From [Leptolyngbya] sp. PCC 7376 (GTDB taxonomy: Bacteria; Cyanobacteriota; Cyanobacteriia; Cyanobacteriales; MRBY01): a DNA stretch of 64,000 bases. The number at the start of each line of letters is the position of its first letter. Positions within the stretch are counted from its first letter, which is position 1. The position numbers and the translations under genes are program-made. The stretch covers positions 310,001-374,000 of the forward strand of contig NC_019683.1 in assembly GCF_000316605.1 (NCBI RefSeq), read 5' to 3'. The notes under the pieces were generated by a model. The model did no database searches, was not told the origin of the DNA, and was given only the letters and a program-made list of their open reading frames with translations. Positions 19,320-27,645 of the stretch are shown in pieces.

Positions 19320-20912
19320 ATGACTTTTATTAAAAACCTTTCGTTGGCTATCGCGGCAACCTCGGTTTTAGTTCCCGCGGGTCAGGCGATCGCCGAAGAC
19401 TATTTTGACATCAACAACGTTGGTCAAAATACAGAAGACTCGATGATGCAAGTCAACAGCGTCTTCCAACTACGTGACGTTGCACCTTCCGACTGGGCAT
19501 TCGATGCACTCCGTAACCTCGTTGAAAAGTACAACTGTATCGCCGGTTATCCCGATGGTACTTTCCGCGGCAACCGTCCCCTCAGCCGTTATGAATTTGC
19601 TGCTGGTCTTAACGCTTGTATGCAGCAGATCGAGCGTCTTATCGTTGGTGGTGAAACTCCCGATGCAGCAGACATCACTCGCCTCCGTGCCCTCGTTCAA
19701 GAATTTGAAGCTGAGCTTGCGACTCTCGGTGCTCGCGTAGACGATATCGAAGGTCGCGTTGAGTTCCTCGAAGACAACCAATTCTCCACAACAACGAAGC
19801 TCGTTGGTGAAGTTGCATTTGTTGTTGCTGATGCTTTCGGTGAAGATGATGTTAACGGCAACGATTTAGAAGCAAACACTGTTTTCCACAACAAAGTTCG
19901 TCTCCAATTGGTTACAAGCTTCACTGGTAAAGACAAGCTTTATACACGTCTAACAGCAGGTAATACTACAGCGTCTTTCTCCACAGAGACTGGCACTAAC
20001 GAAGGTCGCTTTGCTCACGACACTGGCGATGCAACTAACGACATTGTGATTGACCGTTTACACTATGTCTTCCCGCTCGGTAAAAAGACCACTGTAACCA
20101 CAATGGCCCGTCTTGGTGCCCACCACTTCTACGCTGACACTTTCAACAAAGGTCTTGAAGCTGGTGGTGGTGCAAATGGTGCTCTATCTCGCTTCGGTGA
20201 GCGGAACCCCATTTATCGTCTTGGCATCAGCGCCCCTACTACAGGTATTGGTTTCAAACACAACTTTAACGATACGTTCCAACTCTCTGCTGGTTATTTA
20301 GCCAAGAATGGTAGTGATCCCTCCGAAGAGGCAGGTCTCTTCGATGGTACTTATTCCGCTCTCGCTCAGTTAGTTGTTAAGCCCAGCAAGAAGTTTAAGT
20401 TCGGTGCGACTTACGTTCGTGGTTATGATACCTCCACTGGCACTTTTGCATTCGGTGGTACTGGTACAAACTTTGCCAATGGCCTCACTGGTATTGGTGG
20501 TGGTGGTCTAACAAGTAATTCCTTCGGCCTCCAAGGACAATTCGACATTAGTCCTAAGTTTAGTCTCCGTGCTTGGGGTGGTTACACCGATGTTGATGCT
20601 ATTGGCGGTGGTGAAGCTGATATCTGGAACTACGCTGTTGCAGCTGTCTTCCCTGACCTCGGCAAGAAAGGCAACATGGGTGCAATTATTGTTGGTGCTG
20701 AACCCCATGCGACTGAATTAACTAACGGTGCTGGTGCTGACCAACTTGGAACAAGTGATGACACACCTTGGCACATTGAGGGTTTCTACAAGTACCAACT
20801 CACCAAGAATATTTCTATCACTCCTGGCGTTATTTGGTTAACTTCTCCGAACCAAGACAGTGGCAATGATGACATCGTTATTGGTGCTCTCCGCACAACC
20901 TTCAAGTTCTAA
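19320..20912 (+). CDS. SLH-domain OprB-type outer-membrane porin
   Basis: The 530-residue protein has a signal peptide (cleaved after AIA, residue 25), an SLH domain (VAPSDWAFDALRNLVEKYNC ... YPDGTFRGNRPLSRYEFA) that binds the peptidoglycan-linked polysaccharide, a coiled-coil spacer (about 115-150) and an OprB beta-barrel ending in the aromatic KF typical of outer-membrane proteins. These SomA/SomB-like proteins are the major cyanobacterial porins and some are tied to iron uptake. The codon use is strongly biased and no HIP1 site lies within the barrel, as expected for a highly expressed gene. GAGGAG lies about 11 bases before the ATG. Confidence 0.92.
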   Translation: MTFIKNLSLAIAATSVLVPAGQAIAEDYFDINNVGQNTEDSMMQVNSVFQLRDVAPSDWAFDALRNLVEKYNCIAGYPDGTFRGNRPLSRYEFAAGLNACMQQIERLIVGGETPDAADITRLRALVQEFEAELATLGARVDDIEGRVEFLEDNQFSTTTKLVGEVAFVVADAFGEDDVNGNDLEANTVFHNKVRLQLVTSFTGKDKLYTRLTAGNTTASFSTETGTNEGRFAHDTGDATNDIVIDRLHYVFPLGKKTTVTTMARLGAHHFYADTFNKGLEAGGGANGALSRFGERNPIYRLGISAPTTGIGFKHNFNDTFQLSAGYLAKNGSDPSEEAGLFDGTYSALAQLVVKPSKKFKFGATYVRGYDTSTGTFAFGGTGTNFANGLTGIGGGGLTSNSFGLQGQFDISPKFSLRAWGGYTDVDAIGGGEADIWNYAVAAVFPDLGKKGNMGAIIVGAEPHATELTNGAGADQLGTSDDTPWHIEGFYKYQLTKNISITPGVIWLTSPNQDSGNDDIVIGALRTTFKF

Positions 20913-20971
20913 AGAATGAATTGAAGCAAAATGCTTTGATTTTTTGAACTAATTGATTTTTTCCAGCAAGA

Positions 20972-20998
20972 CCTCTGCTATAGAAGCAGGGGTTTTTT
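20972..20998 (+). terminator. Intrinsic terminator after the porin gene
   Basis: CCTCTGC pairs with GCAGGGG (one T-G wobble) across a seven-base loop, followed by six T, 60 bases after the stop. Confidence 0.88.
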
Positions 20999-21047
20999 GT
21001 TCTGTAGTGACCGCTAGTATGCATTGACGCATATCTGAGCAAAAACT

Positions 21048-21965
21048 TCAAAGTTGTTGGCGTAAATTCTGTGCAGCCCGCATCCACTCAGTTTGTTCTT
21101 GCTGGGTATAGAGGAGCAAGGCGTAATCTAACAAAGGGATCGCAGCACTTTCTCGCTCATTACGAATCAGAGTTTGAGCGGCAGCAAAGTAAGCATTGGC
21201 ATAGTTTTTATCTAAATCGCTAGCTTTTCGGAAAGCACTAAGGGCAGCTTCAGGATTACCACGGGCTTCGGCGACACGTCCCTGTAAGTAATGGACAGCG
21301 GGTAAGCGAGGGTTTTGTTTGAGAGCAGTCGTAATGAGATGTTCTGCTTGTTTGATGCGATCGCCATCGAGATAGGCTTCAGCAAGTTGGATAGCAGCTT
21401 CAGTTAAGTTTGGGGCAAGTTGATTCGCTGTTTCCCAAGCTTGGATGGCGGCAGCTGTACGGCCAAATTGACGGTGCAAAAGACCAAAATTGTAATGGGC
21501 AATGGCAAGGTTGGGATCAACGGCGATCGCCTGTTCAAGATACTGCTGTGCCTGCGACCAGTTCTGAACGTCGAGGAGAATACCGCCGATACTAGCGAAA
21601 CCTAAAGCAAAATTCGGCTGAATCACGACTGTTTGATAAAAAGCATCTGCGGCTTTTTGGAGATCTCCAGCTTGTCGATAAGCGAGTCCCAGATTGTAAT
21701 GAGCTTGCCAAAGCTCAGGGTCAAGGGCGATCGCCTCATTAAAGAGTTGAATAGCTTGAGCAACTTGTCCTTGCTGGATGCGCTGCAATCCCTGGGTCAT
21801 TTTCTCTTTAGCTGCAGGCGTCGTCGGTGTGATTACAGGCAAAGAAGAGTTGTGTTTTATCTGTGGGGATCGCTCTTCTGCAAAAACTGGATTAATAGCC
21901 ACACTGCAAAAAAATAAGCAACAGCTTAAGCGAAAAAGATTACGAGAAATGAATAGATTTGTCAC
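21048..21965 (-). CDS. Exported TPR-repeat protein
   Basis: The 305-residue protein starts at GTG and has a signal peptide (FRLSCCLFFCSVAINPVFAE). It carries about six tetratricopeptide repeats, such as ALDPELWQAHYNLGLAYRQA and AVDPNLAIAHYNFGLLHRQ, from about residue 50 to 275. TPR arrays act as protein-protein scaffolds; the partner is not evident. Location is periplasm or lumen by its leader. It is convergent with the porin and divergent from the EF-G-like gene, with a 235-base gap that contains no other gene. Confidence 0.85.
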   Translation of the reverse strand: MTNLFISRNLFRLSCCLFFCSVAINPVFAEERSPQIKHNSSLPVITPTTPAAKEKMTQGLQRIQQGQVAQAIQLFNEAIALDPELWQAHYNLGLAYRQAGDLQKAADAFYQTVVIQPNFALGFASIGGILLDVQNWSQAQQYLEQAIAVDPNLAIAHYNFGLLHRQFGRTAAAIQAWETANQLAPNLTEAAIQLAEAYLDGDRIKQAEHLITTALKQNPRLPAVHYLQGRVAEARGNPEAALSAFRKASDLDKNYANAYFAAAQTLIRNERESAAIPLLDYALLLYTQQEQTEWMRAAQNLRQQL

Positions 21966-22200
21966 AAGATTAACAGATGTTTATTGAACTTTAAATCCAG
22001 CTCTAGATACCTTACAAGACATATCGATTTTAGTGGGTAAGCCCCCAAACAAAGATAGGCTAATCACAGATTAAGGCAGTAAAAGCAACTGATCCCACAC
22101 CTAAACTGAGTACTTTTACTGTCCTTGTCGTTAGAGGTATTCGCGACAATCTTTTCTAGCATAGCTTTTATTATTTCAACTCAAAAATTAGGGATTTAGT

Positions 22201-24225
22201 ATGAGTAATTCAATAAAAAATATTCGTAATATTGCGGTCATTGGGCCCTATTCTTCCGGTAAAACAACACTCCTCGAAAGTCTTTTATTTGTAACCGAAA
22301 AAATTAGTCGTAAAGGGTCAATCGCCCAGCACAATACCGTTGGTGATAGTAGCCCGGAAGCTCGTGATCACGGCATGAGCGTTGAGGTATCTGTCGCCAG
22401 TACAACTCACGCCAATATTGACCTCACATTTTTAGACTGTCCGGGTTCCATTGAGTTCCTCCAAGAAACATATAATGCCCTCGTCGGAGTCGGGACAGCA
22501 ATTATTGTCTGTGAACCAGAAACTGAACGTATTTTAACCCTTGCGCCCCTCTTTAAATTCTTGGATGACTGGGATATTCCCCACCTTGTTTTTATTAACA
22601 AAATGGATCGGGCGAAAAATAATTTCCTTGAGATTTTAGATGCTCTCAAAGAAGCATCAAGTCGTCCTCTCGTTCCTCAGCAATACCCGATTCGCAAAGA
22701 TCGTGAACTGATTGGTTTTATCGATCTTGTGTCTGAGCAAGCCTATCACTACCATCCTGATTCGCCCGCTGATCCTGTTCCCTTCCCTGCCGAACTCAAG
22801 ATTGAAGAACAGATTACTCGAGAAGAAATGCTGGAGACCCTAGCGGATTTTGATGACCAGCTCCTCGAAAAACTCCTGGAAGAAGTGGCGCCATCCTCAG
22901 ACGAAATTTTGCAGGATCTCCGTCAAGAGCTCAGTGCAGACCAAGTGGTTCCAGTGATGTTCGGAATTGCGGAACAGGATTACGGTATTCGTCCATTACT
23001 GGATGCCTTGGTTAAAGAGGCTCCGGCCCCTACAGTTACAACCAGTCGTCGCCAACTTAAAGCCAGTGCGAGCGAAACGATTGTTCAAGTTCTCAAAAAT
23101 TTCTACACTCCTCAAGGCGGCAAATTGTCCCTTGTCAGAGTGTGGCAAGGTGAACTCAAAGATGGAATGCTCCTCAATGGCGATCGCCCGGGGGGCATTT
23201 ATCATTTAATGGGTGGTCATCAACAGGCAATTCAAACAGCAGTCACGGGGGAAATTGTGGCTCTAGCACGGATGGACTCAATTAAGGTTGGTGATACTCT
23301 CAGCACTGGTGAGAAAACGGTTCAACCGCTACGCAAAGCTGACATTATGCAACCCGTCTATGCATTGGCGATCACCCCAGAACGTCGTAAAGATGAAGTG
23401 AAACTTAGCGCGGCTCTCGGCAAACTCATTGACGAAGATCCGTCCCTCGCATGGGAACAACATGGTGATACCCATGAAGTGATTCTATGGGGACAGGGTG
23501 ACATCCATTTGCAGGTGGCCTTAGAGCGCCTCAACCGCAAATACAACATCCCGATGTCCACTCAAATGCCCAAGGTTCCCTATAAGGAAACCATCCGTAA
23601 GAGTGGCCATTCCCATGGACGTTATAAGCACCAAACAGGTGGCCATGGTGCATTCGGTGATGTTCATCTCGATATTAAACCCTTATCACGGGGCAGTGGC
23701 TTTCAGTTCCACCAGAGCATCGTAGGCGGCGTCGTGCCAAAACAATATATTCCCGGCGTCGAGATGGGTGTGAAAGACTCTTTGCAGCAGGGGCCATTAG
23801 GGTATCCCGTTGTCGATGTGGATGTAACCCTCACCAATGGTTCCTACCATTCCGTTGATAGCTCTGAGCAAGCATTTAAACAGGCTGCACGGATTGCGAT
23901 GAAAGAAGGTATGCAGAATTGTGACCCACAGCTTCTGGAGCCAATCCTGACCATTAATCTCTATATCCCGAATGAGTTCACCTCCAATGCACTGCAATTG
24001 GTGAGTGGTAAGCGCGGTCAAATCCTTGGCTATGAAAGTTCGACGGATTGGCAAGGTTGGGATCACATCACAGCTCACTATCCCATTGCAGAAATGCATG
24101 ATCTAATTATTGAGTTGCGATCGCTCACTTTTGGCGTCGGCTTCTTTGATTGGCAATATGATCATCTTCAGGCAGTACCAGAAAAAGTCTCCGAGAAGAT
24201 TTTGTCCCATAACAGCGCTGACTAA
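22201..24225 (+). CDS. Elongation factor G-like GTPase
   Basis: The 674-residue protein has the EF-G domain order: GTPase, domain II, and domains III-V, ending in FGVGFFDWQYDHLQAVPEKV. The GTPase motifs diverge from canonical EF-G: the P-loop is GPYSSGKTT instead of GHVDAGKT, switch II is DCPGS, while NKMD is kept. It is therefore the second, EF-G-like type found in many bacteria beside the true fusA (which sits with tuf elsewhere). It may act in ribosome recycling or stress-linked translation; that is inference. A weak purine-rich site precedes the ATG. Confidence 0.88.
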   Translation: MSNSIKNIRNIAVIGPYSSGKTTLLESLLFVTEKISRKGSIAQHNTVGDSSPEARDHGMSVEVSVASTTHANIDLTFLDCPGSIEFLQETYNALVGVGTAIIVCEPETERILTLAPLFKFLDDWDIPHLVFINKMDRAKNNFLEILDALKEASSRPLVPQQYPIRKDRELIGFIDLVSEQAYHYHPDSPADPVPFPAELKIEEQITREEMLETLADFDDQLLEKLLEEVAPSSDEILQDLRQELSADQVVPVMFGIAEQDYGIRPLLDALVKEAPAPTVTTSRRQLKASASETIVQVLKNFYTPQGGKLSLVRVWQGELKDGMLLNGDRPGGIYHLMGGHQQAIQTAVTGEIVALARMDSIKVGDTLSTGEKTVQPLRKADIMQPVYALAITPERRKDEVKLSAALGKLIDEDPSLAWEQHGDTHEVILWGQGDIHLQVALERLNRKYNIPMSTQMPKVPYKETIRKSGHSHGRYKHQTGGHGAFGDVHLDIKPLSRGSGFQFHQSIVGGVVPKQYIPGVEMGVKDSLQQGPLGYPVVDVDVTLTNGSYHSVDSSEQAFKQAARIAMKEGMQNCDPQLLEPILTINLYIPNEFTSNALQLVSGKRGQILGYESSTDWQGWDHITAHYPIAEMHDLIIELRSLTFGVGFFDWQYDHLQAVPEKVSEKILSHNSAD

Positions 24226-24329
24226 AAAAAGGTTTTTCTTTTCATCCTGATTATCCCTACCATCCCAGTGAATAACGAAGTGGTAGATGCAGCTCGTCCC
24301 TAGATTTTTAAAATTTGGGGGCAGTTTTT

Positions 24330-24716
24330 TTATTTGTATGGTTTTTCAGTCACAGTGTTTTGGCTAGGGTAGGAGCAATCTAATACAAGGCAATCGGTCT
24401 CCGCAACAAAAGGGCCATGTACTTCACCTGGTGGACGACTGGCATAGTCTCCAGCTTCGAGGCAACGATCAAAAGCTTTGTCATAGATCTGTCCTGACAC
24501 AATAAAAATTTCTTCGGGATAATCATGAATCTGCGCGCCAAAGTCTGTGGTATCTGCCCCTGCCTTGAAGCGAGTCAGCCTTGTATAGTCGCCAGTTTCT
24601 TCATCAATCGCGAGAAAAAGTTGCTCAATTAAACCATTTGTTCCTTCAATTACTTCCCATTGCTCGGCGTTTTTAGGATGCAGGGGATTCCAGTAGGTTT
24701 TAGTCGTTTTCGCCAT
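24330..24716 (-). CDS. ChrR-like cupin domain protein
   Basis: The 128-residue protein is a single cupin barrel of the anti-sigma factor ChrR C-terminal type. The first metal motif reads G-A-x-I-H-D-Y-P-E-E-I-F-I-V-S-G and the second P-P-G-E-V-H-G-P-F. I use the ATG at 24716, with AGGA nine bases upstream; a TTG at 24722 is less likely. The zinc-binding N-terminal anti-sigma domain is absent and no sigma factor is next to it, so it is probably a stand-alone enzyme or small-molecule binding protein. Confidence 0.85.
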   Translation of the reverse strand: MAKTTKTYWNPLHPKNAEQWEVIEGTNGLIEQLFLAIDEETGDYTRLTRFKAGADTTDFGAQIHDYPEEIFIVSGQIYDKAFDRCLEAGDYASRPPGEVHGPFVAETDCLVLDCSYPSQNTVTEKPYK

Positions 24717-24801
24717 AATCAATATTCCTGTTTGTTTCGGAAAGTTGGGTTAATAGACTGAAGCAAAAGCTGTCATTATCTGCGATTTTGCATTAATTCC
24801 G

Positions 24802-25386
24802 ATGAATTTCAAGTCATATATCAAGCCGCTCCGTCTTCTCAAAATCTCGGCGATCGCCCTTGTCTCAGGTACAGGTCTTGCGGTAGGCGCAATTTATGTC
24901 GATGGTAGCCGCAGCACAATTCAGACAGCGGATTATGCAATTGTTTATGGCAATAAAGTTCATATCAGTGGTGTCCCTTCCCAAAGATTGAAAGAACGAT
25001 TAAATCGGGCGATCACCCTCCATGAAAACGATCAAGTGAAGGGGATTATGGTGAGTGGCGGTTTTGGGAAAGAAGGGCATGATGAGGCGATCGTGATGGG
25101 AGCTTATCTTGAGGCAGCAGGTATTCCCAGTGAAGATATTGTGGTGGATTCCCATGGCAACAATACCCATCTAACTGCCGTAAATGCCACAGAAATGTTG
25201 GGGACTGATAGCTCTGTCATTGCCGTATCCCAGCTTTATCATCTCTCCCGTGCCAAACTTTCCCTACGCAATAATGGTTTTCAAATAGTCGGTTCTTCCT
25301 ATCCCGTATTCACTGAGAGGCGCGATATCTATTCTTATTTACGGGAAGTACCAGCTTGGTTCAAATATTGGTTGAAAGGTGATTAG
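24802..25386 (+). CDS. YdcF/SanA-type DUF218 protein
   Basis: The 194-residue protein has one N-terminal membrane helix (about 13-32) and a DUF218 domain with the conserved ADYAIVYGNKVHISG start, IMVSGGFGKEGHDEA, VDSHGNNTHLTAVN and SQLYHLSRAKLSL segments. Family members such as SanA and YdcF are envelope proteins that affect barrier function and possibly bind nucleotides or peptidoglycan precursors. It is anchored in the membrane with the domain outside. It stands alone on its strand. Confidence 0.85.
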   Translation: MNFKSYIKPLRLLKISAIALVSGTGLAVGAIYVDGSRSTIQTADYAIVYGNKVHISGVPSQRLKERLNRAITLHENDQVKGIMVSGGFGKEGHDEAIVMGAYLEAAGIPSEDIVVDSHGNNTHLTAVNATEMLGTDSSVIAVSQLYHLSRAKLSLRNNGFQIVGSSYPVFTERRDIYSYLREVPAWFKYWLKGD

Positions 25387-25416
25387 GGACAGGGCGATCG
25401 CCAGAGATTTGGGACA

Positions 25417-25572
25417 CTATAGATTCGAAGAATAAAACCAAACAACTTCTAATGCTGTTGCGAAAATTGCACCTATCAAGAAATAATTCCAAAGCGAACT
25501 TGTCATCGCGGCTCTAAAAATCCCAAAATACTCAGCTTCCATAATGTAACGAAACATCAACCATTGTCGCAT
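25417..25572 (-). CDS. Possible small membrane protein
   Basis: A 51-residue frame starts with ATG at 25572 and has one clear membrane segment (YFLIGAIFATALEVVWFY) after an aromatic-rich amphipathic part. No ribosome-binding site is obvious, and I do not know a family for it. It lies in the 266-base gap between the YdcF-type gene and the permease relic, on the same strand as the relic. It could be a real small gene or the remains of one. Confidence 0.3.
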   Translation of the reverse strand: MRQWLMFRYIMEAEYFGIFRAAMTSSLWNYFLIGAIFATALEVVWFYSSNL

Positions 25573-25595
25573 TGGTATCAAGCAAAATATAGAAA

Positions 25596-25652
25596 TTAGT
25601 GAGTAACACGAGGATCTAGGATTGCATAGCTTAGATCGGCGATCGCATCTAA
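25596..25652 (-). pseudogene. Relic of an ABC permease C-terminus
   Basis: Read on the minus strand, this stretch encodes LDAIADLSYAILDPRVTH and a TAA stop. That is the conserved end of DppB/GsiC permeases, and nearly identical in DNA to the end of the intact permease gene at 26621. The frame is the same as that of the sulfotransferase just upstream, separated from it only by the sulfotransferase TAG. The rest of the permease is missing here. Confidence 0.75.
25605..25648. repeat. 44-bp direct repeat, left copy
   Basis: This segment matches 26630-26673 at 41 of 44 positions and in the same orientation. The copies bracket a 981-base block that holds little beyond the sulfotransferase gene. 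The right copy is the 3' end of the intact permease gene. Confidence 0.85.
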
Positions 25653-26393
25653 CTAAAAAGTATATTTAAAATACTCAATATCTTTTTCAAATCTTTGGGC
25701 AATTATCCTTCTGGTTTCTTCTGTATATAGTTCCCTATATTTAGAGGCCAGAGAATTAGGATTGCTATTCGCCCTTCTATTCACTAGCTGAATGCGTCCA
25801 TCTGTGCGTTCTGCTATTTCAGTAATTGCATCATCAAAGTTTTCCAACTTATAAACATAATCCATCAAAAGATTTTCTTCATCATCACATAACCAATCCA
25901 ATTGGTTTTTATGTAGTGTTGGATGAAAGCAAGTATCACTAGCATAGAAATGTTTCTTACAAAAATCATCGAATGATAATTGTTCACTCATTAACACTCC
26001 TTCGCGTCTATGGTAAAGAGAAACAGCTCTTGCCCAAGGGTTTCTAACTGCTGAGAATTTAAAAAAAGTACGGAAAGTTTCATCTGCTCTAATATGCACT
26101 TCCTTATTAGTGGGAACCGAGCTAGAGGGAAATGTCCGATTATTTCCTAGTGCTATTTTTAGAAAGTATACATATAGAGAATCGCGTATTTGCAAAATAT
26201 CAAGATGTGGGTTTTCAACGATTGCTTTTCCCTCTTGTCTTAATTGCTTTCGAACAGACGTTGTCCCAGTTTTAGGTACAGCAATAAAAATTGTTTTCTT
26301 CTCAAAATTCACAGCCTCATTGAGAATTAGAGTGTCTATCTCATGTGATTCCACTTTCTCTCCAGAAATCTTTCTTATTACTTTTTGAAACAT
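25653..26393 (-). CDS. Sulfotransferase family 2 protein
   Basis: The 246-residue protein has the PAPS 5'-phosphosulfate loop IAVPKTGTTSVRKQL near residue 38 and the 3'-phosphate motif FKFSAVRNPWARAVSLYHRR near residue 110, which define Sulfotransfer_2 enzymes. It should transfer sulfate from PAPS to a hydroxyl, often on a cell-surface glycan; the acceptor is unknown. AAGGAA precedes the ATG. The gene is AT-rich, has no HIP1 octamer, and is bracketed by the 44-bp direct repeat derived from the neighbouring permease, all signs of acquisition. No other sulfation genes are adjacent. Confidence 0.88.
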   Translation of the reverse strand: MFQKVIRKISGEKVESHEIDTLILNEAVNFEKKTIFIAVPKTGTTSVRKQLRQEGKAIVENPHLDILQIRDSLYVYFLKIALGNNRTFPSSSVPTNKEVHIRADETFRTFFKFSAVRNPWARAVSLYHRREGVLMSEQLSFDDFCKKHFYASDTCFHPTLHKNQLDWLCDDEENLLMDYVYKLENFDDAITEIAERTDGRIQLVNRRANSNPNSLASKYRELYTEETRRIIAQRFEKDIEYFKYTF

Positions 26394-26620
26394 ATTTTAT
26401 TTTTCCTTATCTAGCTTGTATAGAAGTATAATAAAACAAATTATAGTAGATTTTATTTTTCATTCAAGATACTAGTATCACCTCTTATTTTTCTTGTAAA
26501 CAAGCTTAATTGACAAACAGGTATACTGGCGGAATTTCAAATTCTATGAACAAGGAGAACTCTATAAAAATATAGATTTCAAAATACGACAAGGAAAAAC
26601 TTTATTCACAATCTTATGAC

Positions 26621-27577
26621 TTAATCATAAACACGGGGATCTAGGATTTTATAGCTTAGATCGGCGATCGCATTAAAAATCACCACCAACAATGCATAGA
26701 TAATCGTGATGCCCATAATGACAGGTGTGTCATTGCGATTAATAGATTCGATGAGGAGTGCGCCAATACCAGGAACGCGAAAAATTTGTTCCGTAATTAG
26801 TGCGCCAGTAAAAATACTTGGAATATCGATAGCGATGAGTGTGACAACCGGAATCAATGCATTACGGAGAATATGCTTACGAAGAATGGCAAACTCATCT
26901 AATCCCTTCGCGTAGGCAGTGCGAACATAGTCCTGTGGTAATTCTTCGAGAATGGCATTTCGAATAAAACGAGTGAGAACTGCCGATTGGTATAGCGCCA
27001 GCACCGCGATAGGCATCATAGATTGCTGGATTTGTTGCCAAAAGGTTGAAAAATTTGTAACTTCCAGAGTGCTGTTATATATAAAAGGCAACCATTTAAG
27101 CTGCACACTGAAAATGATAATCAGCAATAAACCTGTAAAAAACGTGGGTAAGGAATAACCCAAAAATGCGAAGGTTGTCGCCAATTGATCTAGCAAAGAA
27201 TTTCGGCGCATCGCAGAGATAATCCCCAGGGGAAAGGCGATCGCCACACTGACGGCATAGGAAATCCCCACCACCCAGAGCGTTGTCGGTAGCCGTTGCA
27301 GAATAAGGCTAAAAACAGGACTACGACTGGTAAACGAATAGCCTAAATCTCCTTGCAATAATGCCCAAAGCCATTTCACATAACGAATATAAAATGGCTG
27401 ATCTAAACCGAGCGATCGCCGAATTGCCTCCCGCACCTCTGGGGTAATCGCCGGATTCGTGGCAAATTCACTCATGGGGTCGCCCGGAGCCAATGCCAAA
27501 ATCGTAAAAATAACAAAGCTAATAGCCAGCAAAGTAGGGATGGCGATCGCCAGTTTTTTAAAGATGGAACGAATCAT
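26621..27577 (-). CDS. ABC transporter permease, DppB/GsiC type
   Basis: This 318-residue permease has six membrane helices and the family features: the N-terminal FVIFTILALAPGDPM, the EAA-like loop around DYVRTAYAKGLDEFAILRKHILRNALIPV that contacts the ATPase, and the end LSYKILDPRVYD. It would form the channel for an oligopeptide or glutathione importer with a second permease, two ATPases and a binding protein, none of which are in the window. It follows the isoaspartyl peptidase gene on the same strand with 68 bases between them, a pair reminiscent of E. coli iaaA-gsiABCD. Confidence 0.92.
   Translation of the reverse strand: MIRSIFKKLAIAIPTLLAISFVIFTILALAPGDPMSEFATNPAITPEVREAIRRSLGLDQPFYIRYVKWLWALLQGDLGYSFTSRSPVFSLILQRLPTTLWVVGISYAVSVAIAFPLGIISAMRRNSLLDQLATTFAFLGYSLPTFFTGLLLIIIFSVQLKWLPFIYNSTLEVTNFSTFWQQIQQSMMPIAVLALYQSAVLTRFIRNAILEELPQDYVRTAYAKGLDEFAILRKHILRNALIPVVTLIAIDIPSIFTGALITEQIFRVPGIGALLIESINRNDTPVIMGITIIYALLVVIFNAIADLSYKILDPRVYD
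26630..26673. repeat. 44-bp direct repeat, right copy
   Basis: This is the end of the intact permease gene, matched by 25605-25648. The three differences are an A/G at the seventh base and a two-base change (GC/TT) near the middle. Confidence 0.85.
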
Positions 27578-27600
27578 TCAGGGGGGTAATGGTAGTCCCA

Positions 27601-27635
27601 AGTCTCCCTTCATAAGGGAAATTTAGGGGGATCAA
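27601..27635. repeat. Interspersed C/G-rich hairpin repeat, copy 1
   Basis: AGTCTCCCTTCATAAGGG followed by AAATTTAGGGGGATCAA is closely matched at 44396-44431. The CCCTT/AAGGG arms form a hairpin. The sequence resembles a short repeat spread through many cyanobacterial genomes, as I recall it. It lies between the peptidase stop and the permease start. Confidence 0.7.
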
Positions 27636-27645
27636 ATCTTCAGCT

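Noticed and set aside
25653-26629. Sulfotransferase block as a complete integrative element
   Set aside because: No integrase, excision gene or tRNA target is present between the repeats, so only a duplication-flanked gene is claimed.
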